Shown: positions 16,028 to 22,852 of the stretch, one piece after another
How positions within the stretch are numbered: position 1 is the first letter of the stretch
Layout of the letters: the number at the start of each line of letters is the position of its first letter
Origin: JAWPNA01 sp045402695
Lineage (GTDB): Bacteria > Acidobacteriota > Polarisedimenticolia > JACPZX01 > DASXTC01
DNA: 29,221 nucleotides
Reading direction: 5' to 3'
Assembly (NCBI GenBank): GCA_045402695.1
Contig: JAWPNA010000305.1
Location: 1-29,221, forward strand
Made by a program: the position numbers and the translations under genes
Notes under the pieces: generated by a model
Database searches by the model: none
What the model was told of the DNA's origin: nothing
The model's input: only the letters and a program-made list of their open reading frames with translations

Positions 16028-16786
16028 TCAGTGTGCCTCCTCGCAAGACGAAATCGGGGCCCGGGCCCCGTTCCGCGGAGAATCCACGGTCGGATCTTCC
16101 CCGCGCGCGAGCCGCTCCAGCAGTGCGATCCTCGCGGCGTCGTCCGAGGGTAGCGGATCGATGCAGAAGCAGAGCCCGTCCCGCAAAGAGACGGCCCGCG
16201 ATGCCGTGGTGATGAACGGCTCGATGTCGTGCGTCACGACCACGAGCGCCGCCCCCGCCGCTCGGTGGCCCTCCAACCAGAGCAGAATCTCCTCTCGCAT
16301 CGCGCGATCCATCGCCTCCAGAGGTTCGTCCAGCAGCAACGTGCGCGGCGCTCCCACCATGGCGGCGGCCAGCAGCACACGCCGTCGCTGCCCCATGGAG
16401 AGCTCGCGCACCGAGCGGCCTGAGTGTCCGCTCAGGCCGACCCGCTTAAGCGCTGCTCCCCCGCCGCTCGCCGGCTCGCCGCGAAGTCTGCAAACGAGCC
16501 GCAGGATCTCCGAGAGCGTCGCGTATGGCGTGACGTCAGGCTGCTCCGGAACATAGGCGAGCCCGCGGCGCGCGGCGACCTCATCCTCCCACAAGTCGTG
16601 CCCTCCGATCTGCACGGATCCAGCCTCGGGCCTCTCAACGCCCGCCGCCACTTTCAGCAGCGTGCTCTTGCCGCATCCGTTGGGGCCCACGAGCAGAGTC
16701 AGGCCGGCGGGAATGTCGAGATCCGCGCCGCGCAGGACCGGCTCGCGCCCATCGTAGGAGAACGATACGCCGCGCAGGCGGATCAT
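16028..16786 (-). CDS. ABC transporter ATP-binding protein
   Basis: A 252-residue single nucleotide-binding domain. Walker A is GPNGCGKST (34-42), the Q-loop glutamine is Gln82 (YVPEQP), the signature is LSMGQ (129-133), Walker B ends in Asp153-Glu154 (TLLLDEP) and the switch histidine is His186 (VVTHD). The C-terminal tail of about 25 residues is unlike other ATPases and looks unstructured. It follows the permease gene by 16 bases and precedes the response regulator by four. The pair most resembles export- or membrane-remodelling ABC systems with one permease and one ATPase; no binding protein is present. Its position between the kinase and its presumed regulator suggests either that the transporter feeds a signal to the kinase or that the system controls it. 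Confidence 0.9.
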   Translation of the reverse strand: MIRLRGVSFSYDGREPVLRGADLDIPAGLTLLVGPNGCGKSTLLKVAAGVERPEAGSVQIGGHDLWEDEVAARRGLAYVPEQPDVTPYATLSEILRLVCRLRGEPASGGGAALKRVGLSGHSGRSVRELSMGQRRRVLLAAAMVGAPRTLLLDEPLEAMDRAMREEILLWLEGHRAAGAALVVVTHDIEPFITTASRAVSLRDGLCFCIDPLPSDDAARIALLERLARGEDPTVDSPRNGARAPISSCEEAH

Positions 16787-16802
16787 CGCCGGCTCCCGCC
16801 CG

Positions 16803-18080
16803 TCATCCTCCGCTCCAGGATACTGGATCGCCTTGCGCGAGATGATGCAGCTCGCTCCATCGGCTCGCTTTCTGAGCCTTCTCGTCGCGGGCGGCGGCGT
16901 GCGCGGCGATGGGGGTCGCGGCCAGTGCCGGCCAGATGGCCCATGGGATCAAGGAGGTCACCCCCGCGATGACGAACCCCTCGGCCAGGACACGACCTGC
17001 CGAACCCGTGACGCTGGCCGGCGCGCGCCTCATGGCCGCCGCGGCTCTCAGGCTCAGCAGCGGGACCAGGGCCGGTAGAGTGAGCCCCGCTCTCCAGTCG
17101 ATCCATGCAGCCGCCGCAATCACAGGCAGCGTGTGCAGACCCAGGAAAAGAGCGTCGCTCCTCACGCGTCGCGCCGCCGACCAGGGCAGAGATCGTGCCC
17201 ATGGCCATGCCGGGCGCCGCGCTGCCAGCAGCTCGGACATCCCCGCAAGCAGAATGGTCGCGGAGAGTCCTCCCGCGAGCCGCGCGGCTCTCGTGGTCAC
17301 CCCCGGCGCGAGATCGTTGTTGGCGATGAGCATCATGCATCCCGCCAGCGGGATCATTGCCGACAGGAGTGGTCCGAGCGTCCGCGGGCCCATCGCCCTG
17401 AAGGCGATCCGCCCCACAAGATGCGGGCCGGGCCGCTCCTCGAACCGGCGCTCGCGTCCGCCAATCTCCAGCGGCCCGGCGAATCGGTCGGCCGCCGCGA
17501 GCGCCAGGCCGGCCAGTCCGAGAAACAGGGGGTTGCCAGTCAGGGCGAGCGCCATCCCCATCGCTCCGAGCAGGCCGGCTGACGCGCGCCCGCGGACGGG
17601 AAGCACCGCGCAGGCGGACCCCAGGGCGACCAGGGGAAGACCGGCGGCTCTCGCGGAGGACACCTGGCTTCCCGAGGCGACGGCCACGATCATCAACGCC
17701 GCCACCGCCGCGAAGAGCGGCGCCTGGGCCACCGCCAGTGCCAAGACCGCGGCCCTGCGATGATCGGCGGCGCCCACCGGAAGGTGCCGCAGCCAACCTC
17801 CAGCGCCCTGCGTCACCCGCGGCACGGCCCATCCCGCGATAGTGAGAGAAACGGCCGCCACCAGCAGGAGGGCCGCGGGATCCGGGTCCGGCGCGGCCAG
17901 TGCGCGGGCCGCTGCGGCGACACCCTCAGTGGGGCTGGACTGCATCCCGACCGCGATCACGACCAGACCCGCCAGCGGAACGAGCGTTCGGAGGGAGAGG
18001 CGCGCGCCCGCCCTGCAGTGCAGTCGCAGCAGCGCTTGGAGCGGGACCGGCCTGCCCGTCTCAGGCAATGCCGACCTCAC
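16803..18080 (-). CDS. Multi-pass membrane protein, probable ABC transporter permease
   Basis: 425 residues, very rich in Ala, Leu and Gly, with roughly ten hydrophobic stretches such as LVPLAGLVVIAVGM, ALLLVAAVSLTIAGWAV and GFVIAGVTSLIPWAIWPAL. I recognise no specific family motif. The assignment as permease rests on hydrophobicity and on the ATPase gene 16 bases downstream. The frame competes with another long frame at 16783-17832, which is polar and arginine-rich and therefore a shadow. It begins with GTG 18080, 20 bases inside the end of the histidine kinase gene, so translation is probably coupled. Substrate is unknown. Confidence 0.75.
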   Translation of the reverse strand: MRSALPETGRPVPLQALLRLHCRAGARLSLRTLVPLAGLVVIAVGMQSSPTEGVAAAARALAAPDPDPAALLLVAAVSLTIAGWAVPRVTQGAGGWLRHLPVGAADHRRAAVLALAVAQAPLFAAVAALMIVAVASGSQVSSARAAGLPLVALGSACAVLPVRGRASAGLLGAMGMALALTGNPLFLGLAGLALAAADRFAGPLEIGGRERRFEERPGPHLVGRIAFRAMGPRTLGPLLSAMIPLAGCMMLIANNDLAPGVTTRAARLAGGLSATILLAGMSELLAARRPAWPWARSLPWSAARRVRSDALFLGLHTLPVIAAAAWIDWRAGLTLPALVPLLSLRAAAAMRRAPASVTGSAGRVLAEGFVIAGVTSLIPWAIWPALAATPIAAHAAARDEKAQKASRWSELHHLAQGDPVSWSGG

Positions 18081-19725
18081 ATGAAGGGAACCGCAGCTCG
18101 AACAGCGCGCCCCCGCCGGGCCGATCTTTCACCGTCAGCTCGCCACCGTGTTGCCGCACGATGGAATGGCAGACCGACAGCCCCAGGCCCGTGGACTGCT
18201 TCGTGGAGTAAAACGGTTCGAAGATCCTCGCCGCCTCGGCGGCAGGCACCCCGGGCCCGCGGTCGGCGATCTCCACACGAACCGCTTCCTTGTCCCGCCA
18301 CGCCTTGACGGCGACCTGCCCGCCGCCCGGCTGAGCTTCGCACGCGTTGAGCAGCAGGTTGAGAAAGACCTGCCCCAGCATCACCGGGCTCCCCCGCATG
18401 CCGAGATCACGGCCCGCCATCTCGAGATCGAAGCGGATGCCGGCGAACTCATGCTGCGACTTCACGAACTCCACCGCCTGCGCGAGCACGGGCGACAGAT
18501 CGAGAGGTGTCTCGGGTGCCCGCGCCGGATCGGCATGCGCGAGCACGAGGCGGACCACACCCGCCGCCCGCTCGATTCCCTCGCGCACGCGATCCAGATG
18601 CCCGCGCGCGGTGGAGGCGTCGCCGTTCTCCAAAGCCTGCCCCGCGAGGCTCACGTAGTTGGACATCCCCTCCAGGGGGTTGTTGATCTCGTGGGCCATG
18701 CCGGCAGCGAGCCTCCCCACGGTGGACAGCCTCTCCGAGTGAAAGAGCCTCCGTTCGAGCTCTCTCACGCGAGTTTCTTCCCGCACCCCCGCCTCGAGAC
18801 GCTCGCGGCGGCGCACCTGCTGGATCGTGAATGACCCCAGCAGAAGTGTCAGGGCCATCACGGCCAGGTTGAGCCCCATCGTGATCCGGTATCGCGCCGC
18901 CAGCGGATCGATCAGCGCTGCCGTGGATCCTCCTCGCTGCGCGCACTCCAGCCGCCACGGGGCGGGTGCCGACCACCCTTCCGCGGAGACCGGCGCCTCG
19001 GCCGCGAGCCGGTCCTCTGATCGTGCGTCCTCCCGATCTCCGGCGGGCCGCTGCGGCTCATCCCTGCCCGGCTGCTCCGTGGCCAGTATCGCACCCTGTG
19101 CATCGCGGAGCACGCAGGCCCTCGAGGCTTCGGAAAGCCCGCGGCCATGCGACATCAGCGCGGGAACGTCCAGCTCGGCGTCAATCGTCACGAGGTCGGC
19201 CTGCCGGCCGCTTCCCGCCTCCGACGCGAAGAGCGCCGTGACCCTCACGCTCGAGCCTGCCGGCGTTCCGGCCAAGGACGATCGCCAGATCACCGGCACG
19301 CCGCCGCGGCGGCCCACCTCCACCAGCGAAGACCCCGCGCGGGATCTCACGGCGAGCCGCTGTACCTCCGGGTGCCCCCTCAGAAACAACAGCAGCGCCC
19401 CCTCGGCGCCCAGGCGCCTCCATCGCGCCTCTCGCGGATCGGGTGACGACAGGGCGGCCTCGAGCGTGAAGAATGCCTCGGACCCCGTCAGGAAGGCCAG
19501 CTCGGCGCGCGCAGAGGACAGAGCGCTCTCGATGGCGTGCGCGCGCGCCGCGGTTTCGAGATGGAAGATTTTCGCTGTCTGCTCGACGACGCGCCGGCGG
19601 GCGCTCGCGATGCTCCAGATGCCCGCGGCATTGACGGCGACCATCGCCGCGACCGACAGCCCGATGAGCCACCGGATGCGCGGCGACCATATATCACCGC
19701 GCCCGGACGCAGCAGTCTGGTTCAC
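18061..19725 (-). CDS. Membrane sensor histidine kinase (NtrB-like catalytic core)
   Basis: 554 residues from GTG 19725. Transmembrane segments near 19-40 and 281-303 bracket a periplasmic sensing domain of about 240 residues with no motif I recognise. The dimerisation domain has His345 in AAGMAHEINNPLEG, the N-box is LLLNACEAQ (458-466), and the G-boxes are IADRGPGVP and STGLGLSVCHSI. The NPLEGMSNY context and the sigma-54 regulator in the same unit make it an NtrB/DctB-type partner. The frame extends upstream into the methyltransferase gene; GTG 19725, four bases after that gene's stop, keeps the first membrane segment near the N-terminus (TTG 19728 is an alternative). It overlaps the permease start by 20 bases. 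The periplasmic signal is unknown. Confidence 0.92.
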   Translation of the reverse strand: MNQTAASGRGDIWSPRIRWLIGLSVAAMVAVNAAGIWSIASARRRVVEQTAKIFHLETAARAHAIESALSSARAELAFLTGSEAFFTLEAALSSPDPREARWRRLGAEGALLLFLRGHPEVQRLAVRSRAGSSLVEVGRRGGVPVIWRSSLAGTPAGSSVRVTALFASEAGSGRQADLVTIDAELDVPALMSHGRGLSEASRACVLRDAQGAILATEQPGRDEPQRPAGDREDARSEDRLAAEAPVSAEGWSAPAPWRLECAQRGGSTAALIDPLAARYRITMGLNLAVMALTLLLGSFTIQQVRRRERLEAGVREETRVRELERRLFHSERLSTVGRLAAGMAHEINNPLEGMSNYVSLAGQALENGDASTARGHLDRVREGIERAAGVVRLVLAHADPARAPETPLDLSPVLAQAVEFVKSQHEFAGIRFDLEMAGRDLGMRGSPVMLGQVFLNLLLNACEAQPGGGQVAVKAWRDKEAVRVEIADRGPGVPAAEAARIFEPFYSTKQSTGLGLSVCHSIVRQHGGELTVKDRPGGGALFELRFPSCEVGIA

Positions 19726-19729
19726 CAAA

Positions 19730-20788
19730 CTACGGTCTCGCCTCGATGACGATGTTGAACGGCGTCTGCGCCGCGCGACGGATGCGCGCGAAACCACCGG
19801 CCTTCACAACTTCCGACAGCCGCCTCTCGCCCGCCTGGGCGCCCAGCGCGAGGCCGACTTCCTGCGCCTTCGACGCGGGGGTGCAGACGAGGGTGGAGGC
19901 GGCGTAGAAGACACGGCCGATGGGATGCATGTTCTCCACCACCTGGTCGCCCGCGTTGGGCTCGACAATCATCCAGGTGCCATCGGCATGCAGTGTCCCA
20001 TGGACGTGCGCCGCCGCGCCGACAGGATCGCCCATGTCGTGCAGGCAATCGAAGAACGTCACCAGATCGTAGGAAGATCCCGGATACCCCTTGGCCGCGG
20101 ACACCTCGAACCGCACCCGGTCCGCCACACCCGCGGCGGCCGCCCGCTTGCGGGCGATCTCGATCGACGGCGCGTGATAGTCGAAGCCTGCAAAGGTCGA
20201 GTTGGGGTACGCCTGGGCCATGATGACGGTGGAGGAGCCATGGCCACAGCCCACATCGGCCACGCGCCCTCCCTTCCTCAGTTTCTCCGACACGCCGTGC
20301 AGCGCCGGAATCCAGGCGCTGACCAGATGCGCCGCGTAGTTGGGGCGGAAGAACCTCTCGGTGCCGATGAACAGTCCCGGGTCGTGCTCGTGCCAGCCGA
20401 CGCCGGCGCCGGTGCGGAACGCCTCCGTGATCTTCGGCTCGTCCTTAAGGACCGACGTGGCAAGCTGGAACGCGCCGGGCAGGTAGGCCGGCCCGTCCTC
20501 GTTGGCCAGGACGAACGCCTGCTCCTCGGTCAGCAGGAAGCGACCGGTCCCCGCCTCATGCTGTACGTATCCACCGGCCGCCTGAGCCGCGAGCCACTCG
20601 CGCACGTAACGCTCCGAGGTCCCCGTGCGCTGCGCCAGCTCCTGTGACGTGAGGGGCCCGGCTCCCGCCATCGCCTTGTACAGGCCCAGCTTCTCGCCGA
20701 TCACCACCAGCGCGGCATGCAGCGTGGCCCCGAGATCTCCCACCGCCCTTCCCATCAGCCCGTCGAGCTTGGTCTGATCAACAGCCAT
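19730..20788 (-). CDS. SAM-dependent methyltransferase with winged-helix N-domain (Rv2258c-like)
   Basis: 352 residues from ATG 20788 (GGGGGAAGG eight bases upstream). Residues about 15-95 form a winged-helix dimerisation domain (LGLYKAMAGAGPLTSQELAQRTG, then YVREWLAAQAAGGYV), as in Rv2258c-type and related methyltransferases. The Rossmann methyltransferase domain follows: motif I VADVGCGHGSST (177-188), the ribose-binding acidic position Asp203 (FAGFDYH), and VTFFDCLHDMGDP as motif IV region. It would transfer a methyl group from SAM to a small molecule; the acceptor is unknown. It lies 81 bases after modC and four bases before the kinase start. A TATAGT in that gap might be a weak promoter, but its -35 match is poor. 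Confidence 0.88.
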   Translation of the reverse strand: MAVDQTKLDGLMGRAVGDLGATLHAALVVIGEKLGLYKAMAGAGPLTSQELAQRTGTSERYVREWLAAQAAGGYVQHEAGTGRFLLTEEQAFVLANEDGPAYLPGAFQLATSVLKDEPKITEAFRTGAGVGWHEHDPGLFIGTERFFRPNYAAHLVSAWIPALHGVSEKLRKGGRVADVGCGHGSSTVIMAQAYPNSTFAGFDYHAPSIEIARKRAAAAGVADRVRFEVSAAKGYPGSSYDLVTFFDCLHDMGDPVGAAAHVHGTLHADGTWMIVEPNAGDQVVENMHPIGRVFYAASTLVCTPASKAQEVGLALGAQAGERRLSEVVKAGGFARIRRAAQTPFNIVIEARP

Positions 20789-20869
20789 GTCGAATCCTTC
20801 CCCCGTTCGGGCCCGACAGCCCGGCTCATCCGATGACACCGACCCGAATCACCGACTATAACCCCGCCC

Positions 20870-21982
20870 TTACCGAGCCGCCAGCGCGCGGCATGCCTGC
20901 GCCTTGAACACCAGATGCACCGCCGTGCCCTCCCGCAGGTCGAGCCGGAGCGCCGCCTGTCTCGTGATCGTCACCACCAGGACGCTGCCTGAGCCCCCCA
21001 GCTCCACCACGACCAGCACCTGCGCGCTGGACGACTCGGGATCGACGGTTGATCCGATCCGCCGGATCGCGCCGGCCAGCACGTTCTGCGCCGAGAGGCC
21101 GGCCGGCTTCTCCCGGGCGAGGATGAGGTCCTCGGTGCGAAGCGTCACGATCACCTCGAGCCCCATCCCCAGGCCCTCACCCGGCACCATCAGTGTGATG
21201 CCCGGCTCCACCTCGACGATGGCCGCGCCCTGCTCCACCGCCGTGACGCGCCCCCGGAGCACGTTCTCGAACCCTTCCCGCCGCGCCATCGGAAAGATCG
21301 CCGGATCCGTGAACACCTCCCCGGGAGGACCCGATCTCAGCGCGCGGCCCTGGGAAAGCACCAGCACCTGCGCGCAGAGCAATCCGATCTCTCCCGCGTC
21401 GTGCGAAACGTAGAGGGTGGGCAGGGCGAATTCCTCTCTCACGCGCAGGAGGTACGGAAGGATCCGGCGGCGCAGAGGCGCGTCCAGGCCGGCCAGCGGC
21501 TCGTCCATCAGAAGGAGCGACGCGCCAGAGCAGAGCGCGCGCCCCAGCGCGACCCGCTGCCTCTCTCCGCCCGACAGTCCGGCGACGGCCCGGCGCCTGA
21601 GATCCGCCAGCTCCAGCACCGCGAGGACGCGCTCGGGATCCAGATGCCGGCCGGTGGAGCGTTCGGCTCTGCGCCGTCCCGACAACAGGTTGCCCATGAC
21701 GTCCTTGTGCGGAAACAGCAGCCCGTCCTGAGGCACGTACCCCACGCCCCGAAGCTCCGCCTTCCGGTTGACGCCTATGGATGAGTCAAGCCAGGTCTCT
21801 CCGTCCACACGGATGATGCCGCGCGCGTCGCGGCGCAGCCCCGCCACCGCCTCGAGGATCGTGGTCTTGCCGGCGCCCGAGTGGCCGAAGATCCCGAGGG
21901 ATCTCTCGGAGGCTTCCCACGTCACCGAGAGCGTAAAGCGGTCGAGGGGCACCTGGATGTCGAGAACGAACGTCGTGTTCAT
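20870..21982 (-). CDS. modC: Molybdate-type ABC transporter ATP-binding protein (ModC-like)
   Basis: 370 residues: an ABC ATPase domain followed by a MOP/TOBE oxyanion-binding regulatory domain. Walker A is GHSGAGKTT (33-41), the Q-loop is YVPQDGLLFPH (a ModC-style sequence), the signature is LSGGE (136-140) and Walker B is LLLMDEP. The C-terminal part (about 290-365, AGAIRRIG...VVVELGGSGSVLVVTITRQAA) has the MOP pattern that binds molybdate or tungstate and feeds back on transport. ATG 21982 overlaps the ModB stop (ATGA). ModC-type transporters are known for molybdate and tungstate, and related oxyanions can compete. Lying behind a vanadium haloperoxidase gene, vanadate is a reasonable but unproven alternative cargo. 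Confidence 0.9.
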   Translation of the reverse strand: MNTTFVLDIQVPLDRFTLSVTWEASERSLGIFGHSGAGKTTILEAVAGLRRDARGIIRVDGETWLDSSIGVNRKAELRGVGYVPQDGLLFPHKDVMGNLLSGRRRAERSTGRHLDPERVLAVLELADLRRRAVAGLSGGERQRVALGRALCSGASLLLMDEPLAGLDAPLRRRILPYLLRVREEFALPTLYVSHDAGEIGLLCAQVLVLSQGRALRSGPPGEVFTDPAIFPMARREGFENVLRGRVTAVEQGAAIVEVEPGITLMVPGEGLGMGLEVIVTLRTEDLILAREKPAGLSAQNVLAGAIRRIGSTVDPESSSAQVLVVVELGGSGSVLVVTITRQAALRLDLREGTAVHLVFKAQACRALAAR

Positions 21983-22650
21983 TGCGCGGCACGCTCCCGG
22001 CGCAGCAGGACCTCCACGATCCAGATCGCGGCGAAGGCCAGCAGCACCGTGATGCCGAGCAGGACCATCGCCTCGCGGTCGGCACCGACCTGGATGTCGC
22101 TGAAGATCGCCAGCGCCAGGGTCTGGGTCTTGCCCGGGATGTTTCCCGCGACGATGATCGTCGCCCCGAATTCACCCAGCGCCCTGCTGAATCCGAGCAG
22201 GGCCGACGCCGCGATCCCCCGGCCCGCCAGCGGCAGCGTGATCTGGAGGAAAACCCGCGCGGGCGTCAGACCGAGCGTGAGCCCCATCCCTTCCAACCGA
22301 GGGTCGACCTGCTCGAACGCCACGCGCGCGGTGCGCGCCACCAGCGGCAGCGCCATGATCGCCGCGGCCACGACCGCCCCCTTCCATGTGAACAGCAGGT
22401 CCGGATCGAATCCGAGCATGCCCTGGCCCAGAGGACCATGGCGAGCCAGCAGCCGCAGGAGCAGGTAGCCGATGGCGGTCGGAGGCAGCACAAGCGGCAG
22501 GGAGGTCAACGTCTCGATCACGCTCTTGCCGGCAAAGTCCCGCCGGGCCAGCAGCAGACCCAGCAGCACTCCCGGAGGCAGGATGACCAGAGTGGCCCAG
22601 AAGGCCACTTTCAGGCTGATGAGAAGCGCGGCGAGCGGGCCGGCGTTCAC
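21979..22650 (-). CDS. modB: Molybdate-type ABC transporter permease (ModB-like)
   Basis: 223 residues from GTG 22650, close to the length of E. coli ModB. It begins PLAALLISLKVAFWATL, and has five to six membrane segments. Typical ModB stretches are SLPLVLPPTAIGYLLL, the cytoplasmic coupling loop EQVDPRLEGMGLTLGLTPARVF with its EAA-type motif, and FSRALGEFGATIIVAGNIPGKTQT. A longer frame to GTG 22710 exists but its extra residues are charged and lack homology. There is no strong ribosome site, and the start overlaps the stop of an upstream mini-ORF (GTGA, 22647-22650), which suggests that ModB once followed, or still follows, a coupled gene. No complete modA is present upstream or downstream within the window. 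Confidence 0.9.
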   Translation of the reverse strand: MNAGPLAALLISLKVAFWATLVILPPGVLLGLLLARRDFAGKSVIETLTSLPLVLPPTAIGYLLLRLLARHGPLGQGMLGFDPDLLFTWKGAVVAAAIMALPLVARTARVAFEQVDPRLEGMGLTLGLTPARVFLQITLPLAGRGIAASALLGFSRALGEFGATIIVAGNIPGKTQTLALAIFSDIQVGADREAMVLLGITVLLAFAAIWIVEVLLRRERAAQ

Positions 22651-22760
22651 TTGGAGCTGCCGCTGCCCGGAGCCGCGCAGGCCGCCGCGGCGAGGGTGAT
22701 CGACAGCCACCCTGCCTGATGCGTTCGCAACCTCTTCGACGACCGGCCCGCGGCATCCAC
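22647..22760 (-). pseudogene. Lipoprotein-signal mini-ORF, possible modA remnant
   Basis: A 37-codon frame from GTG 22760 has a basic start (RSSKRLR), a hydrophobic core (WLSITLAAAA) and a cysteine followed by AAPGSGSSK, which together look like a lipoprotein signal peptide and linker. It stops at TGA 22647-22649, overlapping the modB start. Lipoprotein ModA proteins begin this way and then continue with an ELTVFAAASL-like stretch, which is absent. The simplest reading is an internal deletion of modA leaving its signal region and junction with modB. The start is unsupported by a ribosome site, so a chance frame in GC-rich DNA remains possible. Confidence 0.35.
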
Positions 22761-22790
22761 GACCGCCGGATTCTACAGGAAATGGTCCCG

Positions 22791-22833
22791 TGAGCGCATC
22801 AACCCGAGGAGACCCCAGGCGTTGATCGGCTCA
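22791..22833 (-). other. Imperfect stem-loop between haloperoxidase and modB
   Basis: TGAGC (22791-22795) pairs with GCTCA (22829-22833) and ATCAAC (22798-22803) with GTTGAT (22821-22826), separated by a 2x2 internal loop; the 17-base apical loop can form a few further pairs. It lies 20 bases past the haloperoxidase stop and about 140 bases before modB. No U-run follows, so it may act as an attenuator, an mRNA processing site or a stability element. I could not match it to the molybdenum-cofactor riboswitch. Confidence 0.4.
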
Positions 22834-22852
22834 TCTGGCGGAGTGGTGGTTG

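Noticed and set aside
16783..17832. Minus-strand frame competing with the permease
   Set aside because: Arginine- and glycine-rich with no hydrophobic segments; the overlapping frame at 16803-18080 has the membrane profile expected beside an ABC ATPase gene.
18827..20647. Plus-strand open frame of 606 codons
   Set aside because: Antisense to the kinase and methyltransferase genes, low complexity, with no motif.
22650..22852. Molybdenum-cofactor riboswitch upstream of modB
   Set aside because: A stem-loop is present, but I could not match the conserved bases of that riboswitch class.
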